From the NCBI GenBank assembly GCA_900550375.1, contig URRP01000049.1, forward strand, positions 1-11,331: DNA of 11,331 nucleotides. Direction: 5' to 3'. The notes beneath the pieces were generated by a model. That model was not told the DNA's origin. It did not search any database and worked only from the letters and a program-made list of their open reading frames with translations. Both the position numbers and the translations under genes were made by a program. The DNA comes from an uncultured Alistipes sp. (lineage in GTDB: Bacteria > Bacteroidota > Bacteroidia > Bacteroidales > Rikenellaceae). Of this stretch, positions 1-6,123 are shown in pieces. Each line of letters starts with the position of its first letter. Position 1 is the stretch's first letter.

Positions 1-617
1 CAACAAACCTATTGGCAGACTTAAATATGCGCTTATTTAATTCCGCCAACGGGTATTGTATGAATAAATTATAAATTGTATATCGCTGACGATGAGGCGT
101 TGTTGTTTCGGATCGAAGGATGTTCGGTTCGAAAAAACGTTTGATTGCAGTGTCGTCGCTTCGGATGGGGCCGATGATGTCGTGGAAACGGATTCCCGAC
201 TTCCGAATCGGGAGGTTTGGCGGGATCGACGTGCCGAGAGGGCAGTTTGACGTGATTCGGAAGGATCTACGTTCGTTTCTGGATCGCATGAATCTCCTGA
301 CGGCTGTGGGGTTCCCTCCGGTTCGAATTCCCTTGCAATGACGCTGCCGGCTCGTTTCGGTTTGTATGCCGTAACCGCAGCCAGCAGGAGAGCCGAAACT
401 GAAGCAACGACGATAACTTGTCGATCCGACAACAGGATTCCCTCGGAATCGAAGTTGGAACGGCCGGTTCCGAAGGATACCGATATAATATAGCCCGACA
501 ATCGGAGCTTTTTTCAACCTCCGAAGTGTAAAATAGAGTGCCGAAAGTCCGTGCTTGCTGTTTCCGATCGGTGCGGGAGAGCGAAAAACCCCGATAAGAC
601 GGGCTGTCGATCGACGC
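1..617. other. Left-edge stretch without a supported gene
   Basis: I see no convincing gene here. The longest open frame is on the minus strand (37-501, 154 codons). It starts at TTG, contains no internal Met codon, and has no recognisable promoter or family. It does contain a hydrophobic run (VIVVASVSALLLAAV, near residues 29-43) followed by basic and then Ser/Thr-rich sequence, so a decayed small secreted or membrane peptide cannot be excluded. A plus-strand frame at 120-341 has an ATG but resembles nothing I know. The first 80 bases are AT-rich, with no TAnnTTTG element that I can see on either strand. Confidence 0.5.
584..603 (-). terminator. Weak terminator-like hairpin after the XRE gene
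   Basis: Read on the minus strand, a 4-bp stem (CCCG/CGGG, six-base loop) is followed by five U, starting 14 bases past the XRE stop codon. The position is right, but the stem is short, so this is tentative. A 10-bp palindrome, GTCGATCGAC (606-615), sits between it and the stop codon. Confidence 0.35.
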
Positions 618-836
618 TTATTCGATCAGTACCCGAAGCGGTACATCGAGTGCATTGCAAATGATGCAAAGTGTTTTGATCGTGAGGTTTGAACGTCCCG
701 TCTCGATCCGGCTCAGGTTTGAACGTTCGATGTCGCAGCGGTAAGCCAACTCCTGTACCGTGAGCTTTCGCTCCTTTCTTAGAGTTCTGATTCTTAGAGC
801 GATAAGTTTGATTTGTTCTGTATAGTCGATTGGCAT
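618..836 (-). CDS. Small XRE-family helix-turn-helix regulator
   Basis: A 72-residue protein that is almost entirely one lambda-repressor/Cro-type DNA-binding domain. The five-helix fold spans roughly residues 9-70. The helix-turn-helix is near residues 25-48, with the recognition helix in the segment DIERSNLSRIETGR; the Ser-Arg-Ile-Glu-x-Gly run is typical of XRE proteins. No sensor or catalytic domain follows, so it probably acts as a dimer on a palindromic site. It starts at ATG 834-836 behind an AT-rich leader. It is transcribed away from the large lipoprotein gene, and two inverted repeats lie in the shared upstream region, which suggests (inference) that it controls that gene, itself, or both. 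I see no toxin or restriction partner next to it. Single-domain XRE proteins also occur as antitoxin or phage regulators. The family call is firm; the role is not. Confidence 0.88.
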   Translation of the reverse strand: MPIDYTEQIKLIALRIRTLRKERKLTVQELAYRCDIERSNLSRIETGRSNLTIKTLCIICNALDVPLRVLIE

Positions 837-858
837 CCCGAAAAATTTTACGAAAAGT

Positions 859-889
859 TTTGTATTGCAAAGATTTTCATATATCTTTG
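859..889 (+). promoter_or_regulatory. Promoter of the large lipoprotein gene
   Basis: TTTG (859-862), a 19-base spacer and TATCTTTG (882-889) match the Bacteroidota primary sigma consensus TTTG-N19-21-TAnnTTTG. Transcription should start near 893-898, giving a leader of about 145 bases before the preferred ATG at 1040. On the minus strand the same segment offers only an imperfect -7 element (AATCTTTG) without a -33 TTTG, so the promoter of the XRE gene is unclear. Confidence 0.8.
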
Positions 890-891
890 CA
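866..891. promoter_or_regulatory. Inverted repeat overlapping the promoter (operator candidate)
   Basis: Perfect 9-bp arms TGCAAAGAT (866-874) and ATCTTTGCA (883-891) are separated by 8 bases. The right arm covers most of the -7 element and the left arm lies in the promoter spacer, so a bound dimer would block RNA polymerase. Part of the symmetry arises because the -7 consensus itself appears inverted, so it may instead mark overlapping divergent promoter elements. Confidence 0.55.
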
Positions 892-897
892 CTATGC

Positions 898-913
898 GTA
901 TCATATATGATAC
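898..913. promoter_or_regulatory. 16-bp perfect palindrome at the transcript start (operator candidate)
   Basis: GTATCATATATGATAC is a perfect palindrome lying just after the -7 element, at about +1 to +20 of the lipoprotein transcript. A repressor bound here would block initiation or escape. Length and symmetry fit a site for a small XRE dimer, and the XRE gene begins about 60 bases away. As RNA it could also form a short 5'-end hairpin. No binding data are available, so the function is inferred. Confidence 0.55.
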
Positions 914-1039
914 CAATGGCTCGGCGGCCGGAGATGCCGGAATTTGCTGGCGAGTGCTGATAACTATCGGAGAATCAATGAAAAATATTGAAAAGATATG
1001 AAGTTTCAACTGTTTAAAAACAACTTTAATTCCTTCATT

Positions 1040-4000
1040 ATGAAAAAACAATTTTTACGTAAATTCCTATCGTTATTCCTCATCGGAACGATGGTAGCCG
1101 GAGTCGGTTGCAAGGACTACGATGACGACATCACGAGTCTGAACAACCGGATCGACGAGCTGACGACGGGACAGATCGCCTCCGTGGAGAAGCAGATGCA
1201 GTCTCTGCAAAGTGCGATCGACCGATTGGACGGGGTCGATTCGGGCCTGAAAGGGGAAATCGAGGCGTTGCAGAGCAAAGCCGAGGTGCAGGCCGGCGAG
1301 ATCGGAAAGTTGCAGGAGCAGCTGGGAAAAACGGCCTCCGCATCGGAAGTCGAAGCGCTGAAAAAGCAGATCGAGACGCTCGAAAGCGACAAGGGCAAGC
1401 TGGAGAAGCGGATCGAGGCGCTCGAGAGCGCTCGTACGAGTTTGGAGAACGAAATCGATGCTGTGAAGGGCTCGCTGGCGAACTATCTGACCAAGAGCGA
1501 CGCCGAGGCGACCTATGCCACCAAAACGACGGTCGAGAGTCTGTCGCAGACGCTCAACCAGATCAAGGCCAACTATGTTTCGGCCGAAGGGCTGGCTTCG
1601 ACGCTCGAAGGCTATGTGACCGACGCCGAACTGGCCGACTATCCGACGTTGGTCACCGTGCAGAACTTGATTCGCGAGAGCGAGGAGGCGATGAAGAACT
1701 CGCTGGGCGAGGCGATGAAGCCGATTCTGGCGGGATATAACTTCGTCCAGAAGGATGCGCTCGACCTCGAAATTCAGGATCTTCAGGATCAGATCGACGC
1801 GCTCAACGGCAAACCCGACGCCGACGGTTCGCTGGCCAATATCAAGAGCCGGCTTGAAGCGCTCGAGAACGCCGAGATCAAATACGACGCGTCGAACACC
1901 GCCTTTACCACCGGCGTAGCGGATTGCATCGATAAGGCGCTCGCCAACGGCGGTGCGATCAATCAGGCCATTGCCGGTGCGATTGCGGGTGTCGCCGGTG
2001 AGTACAAAGGGACGATGCAGGATCTGAAGAACCTCATCGACGGTCTGCGTCTGGATGTGGATCAGTTGCTGAGCCGCATCCAGAGCCTCGTCTATGTTCC
2101 GGCTTACGACGATCACAAGGCGTCGGTCAACGCGCTCTACTATGCCCCCGAAGGCGGAGAGCCCGTTTTGCTGGCGAACGGTACGGTGGAGATGACGTTC
2201 CGCGTTACGCCCGTCGAGGCCGCTGCGCAACTCGTGGCCGCCTATGCCGCCGATCCCGCGATGTTCTCGCTGGAGATGGAGCAGGTGAAGACCCGCGCCG
2301 CGGTTCCTGCACTGAATATCGTGGCGGTGGCTGCCGACAAGACGGGTAACGGCCGTTTCGTCGTAACGGCTCGTCCCGCAGATTTCGCTCCCGACTTCTT
2401 CGCGGGCAAGGTTTCGTACAGCGTTGCGCTGCGCGTGCAGAAGGCCTACGACAAGGAGACCGAGGGCGATTACTCGGCCAACGTGGTTTCGGACTACGTG
2501 AACCTTGTGCCGGCGCGCGCCGACGTGAAGGAGGTCGTACTGGCTCCTGCCAAGGTGGACGGCTCGATCGATGCCGACAAACTGTGCAAAGCCGGCGGCG
2601 AGGTGGCATACGAGATTCCGTACGACGATACCGACATGGTCGTCGAACTGATGAAGGGCTACAAACTCTGGGCTACCGACGGCGAAGCCTATTATGACCT
2701 CGAACAGCTCGCCGGCATGGGTTATTCGCTCGAAGCGCCCGTCGCCGCCTGCACGAGCGAGGCTTTCAAGGCCGACGGTACGGCGTTCGAGTCGGTCGAC
2801 AAGGGTAATTTCGAAGTGACGAACGCTGCGGCCGACGCCTGCGACGAGACGGTCAAGCTGATCGCCGTCGACAAGACGACGCGCAACAACTACCTGCTCA
2901 CCGCGCACGCTTATACGATCGCTGCCGCTTACGATAAGCTGAACCCGACCTTCAACAGCCGTGTGACGATCGTCAAGACCAAGCGCGGCGTAACGCTCGA
3001 TCTGTTGCAGTACTACTGGACCTATTCCGATTTCCGGGCGGTTTACGACGCCGGCGGCGAGTACGACGGTTCCGAGCGCGAATTCACACTCAAGGTTACC
3101 GCTTCGACCCTTCCCGCCGACATCACGGGCCAGAATATCGTGACCTACTGGAACACCGGCAACAGCGCCGTTGTGAAGGCCGTCGAACTCGACGCGGAAG
3201 GCAATCCGACCGAGACCGTCGACGAGAACGTGACGGTGATCCCCGTGGCTTACGATGCCGAGAAGGGGTATACGCTGCGTGTTTCGGGTTACACCTTCGG
3301 CAAGAGTTATGCCGTCGCAGCGTCGAGCGAGTTCGAGAACATTCAGGTGATGATCGAATTCAAGGCCGAATTCGTCGCACTGCCCGAGAAGATCGACTAT
3401 ACGCTTCCCTCCGCTACGCTCGCCTACGATACGACCGAAGAACTCTTCGTAGCCGAGAGGACCGCCCTTGGCGATGAACTTTACAAGCAGGTGAAGAATC
3501 ACTTCACGGATGCCGCCGAGTTGGCTTCGTCGCTCAACCGCGAGTATCAGGGAGGATCGCCCAACAGTGCCAACGTCTTCTACAAGGCTGTCTGCGGCGA
3601 ACGGACGCTGGAGAAGAACTACTGGTTCGTCGACACGTCGAATCCCGCAGGAATCACCCGTATCGCCGTGCTCAACGACGGTAAGATGACCTCCTACATG
3701 CAGGTCAACCGCACCGATGTCGAGACCGACGCCGATACGTTCGTCTTCGACACGGAACTTATCCCCAACTACGGGATGTCGATTCACGTCAAGGGCGAAG
3801 CGAAGGTCGAGATTCCCGCTTATGCGGCACAGCACGTCGACGCTTGGGTCTACAACAAGGACGGCAAGTGGCAGTCGGATGTGAAGGGGCTTTGGACGCC
3901 GAACATCCTGTCGAGCGCGCTCACGAGTTTCTCGGTAGCAGACATCGATTTGGAGTCCGCCTTCGTCATCGTCAAGCAGGATGCTCAGGGCGCGTGGGTA

Positions 4001-4696
4001 TCGGTATCCGCTGATGAGATCGCTGCGCAGAAACTCGTCTTCGCTTACGAGATTCCCGCAACGGCTCCCGCCCACGACGGCATCGAGATCATGGACAACA
4101 AACTCTCGTACTACGGCCGCAACGAGTTTGTGCCCATCTCCGGTGGACTTTCGATCAACGGCATCGTCATCAGCAACGCCTTCACGGCCGTGAACGACTA
4201 TACGTCGTATGCGGTCAATAAGTTCGACCCGATCCGCTCGTTCACGCAGGAGCAGACCGTCGAGATTCCGACCCGTACGGCCGAGGCGACCTATACGAAG
4301 AATATCTGTCAGGTACTTTCGCTGCGCGACGTGCGTAACGTCAGCGACGGCAGAGGCTATGAACTGATCGATCACGACGCGACGCTGGCCGATCCGTGGA
4401 TTACGGGCGACGACACCAACGGTTTCGCAACGGGAGTTCGACCCAGCGATGCCGCTGTCTTCGGGCTGGATGCGATCCGCATCGTGAGCACCTCGATCAC
4501 CTACGCCGACAACGGATTCGACGCTTCGGCGGCGCTCGGCGACCGTGTGCAGATCGATGAGACGACCGGTCAGATCGTCTTCTCGAACCTCAATAATCTT
4601 TCATTGCAGAAGGATGTCGACGTGACGATCCATGTCGAGGTGGCCTATCCTTGGGCGGTGAAGAGCGGTAAAGTTACCTACAAGATTCTCAAATAA
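1040..4696 (+). CDS. Giant surface-exposed coiled-coil lipoprotein
   Basis: From ATG 1040 the product has 1218 residues. Residues 1-24 are a lipoprotein signal peptide (basic MKKQFLRK, hydrophobic core, Cys24). The next residues, KDYDDD, form the acidic export signal that sends Bacteroidota lipoproteins to the cell surface. Heptad-rich coiled coil covers about 31-175, with shorter helical parts to about 350. A motif at 149-162 (YLTKSDAEATYATK) resembles shaft repeats of trimeric phage fibres. A short conserved-looking segment (IQSLVYVPAYDDHKA, 347-361) then leads into roughly 870 residues of probable beta-rich domains without any catalytic motif I recognise. The CKDYDDDI start and IQSxVYVPxY segment recur in large Bacteroidales surface proteins, some labelled 'PL29 lyase N-terminal domain' or S-layer-like. 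I infer a structural, S-layer or adhesin-like role. An in-frame ATG at 998 would add 14 residues before the signal peptide and is less likely. Confidence is high for a lipoprotein gene, low for function. Confidence 0.9.
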   Translation: MKKQFLRKFLSLFLIGTMVAGVGCKDYDDDITSLNNRIDELTTGQIASVEKQMQSLQSAIDRLDGVDSGLKGEIEALQSKAEVQAGEIGKLQEQLGKTASASEVEALKKQIETLESDKGKLEKRIEALESARTSLENEIDAVKGSLANYLTKSDAEATYATKTTVESLSQTLNQIKANYVSAEGLASTLEGYVTDAELADYPTLVTVQNLIRESEEAMKNSLGEAMKPILAGYNFVQKDALDLEIQDLQDQIDALNGKPDADGSLANIKSRLEALENAEIKYDASNTAFTTGVADCIDKALANGGAINQAIAGAIAGVAGEYKGTMQDLKNLIDGLRLDVDQLLSRIQSLVYVPAYDDHKASVNALYYAPEGGEPVLLANGTVEMTFRVTPVEAAAQLVAAYAADPAMFSLEMEQVKTRAAVPALNIVAVAADKTGNGRFVVTARPADFAPDFFAGKVSYSVALRVQKAYDKETEGDYSANVVSDYVNLVPARADVKEVVLAPAKVDGSIDADKLCKAGGEVAYEIPYDDTDMVVELMKGYKLWATDGEAYYDLEQLAGMGYSLEAPVAACTSEAFKADGTAFESVDKGNFEVTNAAADACDETVKLIAVDKTTRNNYLLTAHAYTIAAAYDKLNPTFNSRVTIVKTKRGVTLDLLQYYWTYSDFRAVYDAGGEYDGSEREFTLKVTASTLPADITGQNIVTYWNTGNSAVVKAVELDAEGNPTETVDENVTVIPVAYDAEKGYTLRVSGYTFGKSYAVAASSEFENIQVMIEFKAEFVALPEKIDYTLPSATLAYDTTEELFVAERTALGDELYKQVKNHFTDAAELASSLNREYQGGSPNSANVFYKAVCGERTLEKNYWFVDTSNPAGITRIAVLNDGKMTSYMQVNRTDVETDADTFVFDTELIPNYGMSIHVKGEAKVEIPAYAAQHVDAWVYNKDGKWQSDVKGLWTPNILSSALTSFSVADIDLESAFVIVKQDAQGAWVSVSADEIAAQKLVFAYEIPATAPAHDGIEIMDNKLSYYGRNEFVPISGGLSINGIVISNAFTAVNDYTSYAVNKFDPIRSFTQEQTVEIPTRTAEATYTKNICQVLSLRDVRNVSDGRGYELIDHDATLADPWITGDDTNGFATGVRPSDAAVFGLDAIRIVSTSITYADNGFDASAALGDRVQIDETTGQIVFSNLNNLSLQKDVDVTIHVEVAYPWAVKSGKVTYKILK

Positions 4697-4710
4697 GGAG
4701 ATCGACTCTT

Positions 4711-4766
4711 CCTCCGTTCCGGCGGAGGGCGATTCGGGGCAGGGTTTTCGGACTCTGCCCCTTTTT
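4711..4766 (+). terminator. Terminator of the lipoprotein gene
   Basis: The main hairpin is GGGGCAG (4736-4742) pairing with CTGCCCC (4755-4761), followed by TTTTT (4762-4766), a textbook intrinsic terminator. A second hairpin, CCTCCG/CGGAGG with a six-base loop (4711-4728), lies between it and the stop codon at 4694-4696. It lacks a U-tract and may protect the mRNA 3' end. Confidence 0.9.
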
Positions 4767-4847
4767 GTCGCTCATCTTTCCGCTCTTCTCGGCCTCTTCG
4801 TGTTTGTACGGATGTTTTCTCTGAGATATTTTGCAGGGACTTTAAAG

Positions 4848-4881
4848 AAAGACCGGATGCGATATACATATCCGGTCTTTT
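4848..4881. terminator. Bidirectional terminator-like hairpin
   Basis: A perfect 11-bp stem, AAAGACCGGAT (4848-4858) with ATCCGGTCTTT (4870-4880), has an 11-base loop. T-rich sequence follows on the plus strand (TTTTCTGT) and on the minus strand (TCTTTCTTT), so it could stop transcription both ways. No gene lies between it and the terminator at 4736-4766, so it probably acts as backup between convergent transcripts. Confidence 0.65.
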
Positions 4882-4885
4882 CTGT

Positions 4886-4921
4886 AAAAAAGTAAAGCCC
4901 CCTGCTTTTGCAGAGGGCTTT
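4886..4921 (-). terminator. Terminator of tRNA-Pro
   Basis: On the minus strand, AAAGCCC and CTGC pair with GCAG and GGGCTTT around an AAAA loop, with one mismatch in a 12-position stem. Six U follow two bases later (A-run 4886-4891 on the plus strand). The hairpin begins 15 bases past the 3' end of the tRNA. Confidence 0.85.
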
Positions 4922-4935
4922 CGGGGAAAATTTTG

Positions 4936-5010
4936 TCGGGGTGACAAGATTCGAACTTGCGACAACACGCCCCCCAGACGTGTACTCTAACCGGGCTGAG
5001 CTACACCCCG
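4936..5010 (-). tRNA. tRNA-Pro (anticodon GGG)
   Basis: A 75-base cloverleaf: acceptor CGGGGTG/CACCCCG with discriminator A, D arm with GCTC/GAGT, anticodon stem CACGT/GCGTG (last pair G-U), loop CTGGGGG, a 5-base variable region and T arm GCAAG-TTCGAAT-CTTGT. With U at position 33 the anticodon reads GGG, followed by G37 as expected for proline tRNAs. CCA is not encoded. A 9-base loop with stem ACACG/CGTGT is possible on paper but would break the tRNA geometry. Confidence 0.93.
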
Positions 5011-5048
5011 ATGGTGTATGATGCAAACCTTTAACCGGTTTTGCGGTG

Positions 5049-5056
5049 CAAAGATA
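5049..5056 (-). promoter_or_regulatory. Probable -7 element of tRNA-Pro
   Basis: On the minus strand this reads TATCTTTG, an exact match to TAnnTTTG, 38 bases before the tRNA. The same element lies 41 bases before tRNA-Glu, which supports it. No TTTG is found at the expected -33 position. Confidence 0.55.
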
Positions 5057-5077
5057 ACTATTTTCTGAAATATTTAC

Positions 5078-5085
5078 TACTTTTG
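5078..5085 (+). promoter_or_regulatory. Possible -7 element of the ABC transporter genes
   Basis: TACTTTTG fits TAnnTTTG and would start transcription near 5090-5094, leaving a very short leader before the GTG at 5107. There is no TTTG at -33. It stands back to back with the tRNA-Pro -7 element, only 21 bases apart. Confidence 0.4.
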
Positions 5086-5106
5086 TATGAAGAATTTTTT
5101 TAAAAA

Positions 5107-6123
5107 GTGAAATCCGCCCTCGAAATCCGCCGGGGAATTCTTTTCGGCCTGCTCACGATCGCCGTCGTCGTACTCTTTGTGTGCGATCTCACGTCGGGGT
5201 CGGTCGGCGTCGGCGGCCGCGAGGTGTGGGCGCTACTGACAGGCGGGCCGTGCGATCCGATGGCGCGTGACATCATACTGAAAATCAGATTTATAAAGGC
5301 CGTCGTCGCCGTGCTGGCGGGGTTCTCGCTCGCAGCCAGCGGTCTGTTGATGCAGACTCTGTTCCGCAATCCGCTGGCAGGGCCTTTCGTGCTGGGTATC
5401 AGTTCGGGTGCGAGTCTCGGTGTCGCGCTGTTCCTCTTGGGTGCGCCGCTGCTGGGCATTGCCGGACATTCGCTGCTGGCGAGTATCGGTACGGCGGGTG
5501 CCGCATGGGTCGGATCGGCGCTGATTCTGCTGTTGATTATGGCCGTCAGCCGTCGCATCAAGGATATCATGGTGATTTTGATCTTGGGTATGATGTTCGG
5601 GTCGGCCGTGGGAGCGCTCGTCGAGATTCTCCAGTATATGAGCAACGAAGCGGCGCTCAAGTCGTTTGTCGTCTGGACGATGGGATCGCTCGGCGACGTG
5701 ACTTTCCCGCAGTTGATGCTGTTCGTGCCGGCCGTGGCGGTCGGTGTCGGGCTGACCTTCGCTGTTCTCAAACCATTGAATCTGCTGCTGCTGGGCGAGC
5801 GCTATGCCCGTACGATGGGGTTGAACGTCGGACGCACGCGCACGTTGATCCTTCTGGCCACGACGCTGCTGTCGGGTACGGTGACGGCCTTCTGCGGTCC
5901 GATCGGATTCGTGGGGCTGGCCGTTCCGCACTTGGCGCGGATGCTCTTCGCGAGCGCCGACCACCGAGTACTGATGCCCGCCTCGATGCTGCTCGGCGCT
6001 TCGATGCTGCTTGTCTGCGACCTCTGTTCGAAACAATTGGCGCTGCCGGTCAATACGCTTACGGCACTGATGGGTATTCCGATCGTGGTGTGGGTCGTGG
6101 TGCGTAATAAGAATATCGTATGA
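5107..6123 (+). CDS. FecCD/BtuC-family ABC transporter permease
   Basis: A 338-residue polytopic inner-membrane permease of the type that imports iron-siderophore, heme or vitamin B12 (usual length about 320-350). Hydrophobic segments fill nearly the whole chain. The family core motif is at about residues 79-102, including SGLLMQ, RNPLAGP and LGISSGAS. A second typical segment, FCGPIGFVGLAVPHLARM, near residues 261-278, contacts the ATPase in this family. The usual PR before the core motif is replaced (KIRFIK). The start is GTG at 5107. An ATG at 5087 opens a 7-codon frame whose stop overlaps this GTG. The stop overlaps the ATPase start as ATGA, so the two should be translationally coupled. 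No substrate-binding protein lies in the window, and the substrate cannot be read from the sequence. Confidence 0.92.
   Translation: MKSALEIRRGILFGLLTIAVVVLFVCDLTSGSVGVGGREVWALLTGGPCDPMARDIILKIRFIKAVVAVLAGFSLAASGLLMQTLFRNPLAGPFVLGISSGASLGVALFLLGAPLLGIAGHSLLASIGTAGAAWVGSALILLLIMAVSRRIKDIMVILILGMMFGSAVGALVEILQYMSNEAALKSFVVWTMGSLGDVTFPQLMLFVPAVAVGVGLTFAVLKPLNLLLLGERYARTMGLNVGRTRTLILLATTLLSGTVTAFCGPIGFVGLAVPHLARMLFASADHRVLMPASMLLGASMLLVCDLCSKQLALPVNTLTALMGIPIVVWVVVRNKNIV

Noticed and set aside
37..501. 154-codon minus-strand open frame with a hydrophobic stretch
   Set aside because: TTG start, no other Met, no promoter, no family resemblance and a disordered-looking Ser/Thr/Arg-rich tail. Kept only as a note under the left-edge region.
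618..836. Antitoxin of a toxin-antitoxin pair
   Set aside because: A small XRE protein would fit, but no toxin-sized gene lies next to it on the same strand; the left flank has no supported gene.
514..870. 118-codon minus-strand open frame overlapping the XRE gene
   Set aside because: It overlaps the XRE gene in another frame. The XRE frame has a clear domain and this one has Arg/His/Thr-rich shadow composition.
1073..4375. 1100-codon open frame on the minus strand opposite the lipoprotein gene
   Set aside because: It is in codon register with the sense gene, its composition is Arg/Val/Gly/His-rich low-complexity sequence, and it is explained by avoidance of TTA, CTA and TCA sense codons. 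The sense product has a signal peptide, lipobox and coiled coil.
4772..5026. 84-codon minus-strand open frame
   Set aside because: It runs through tRNA-Pro and its terminator. The first half is just a translation of the tRNA.
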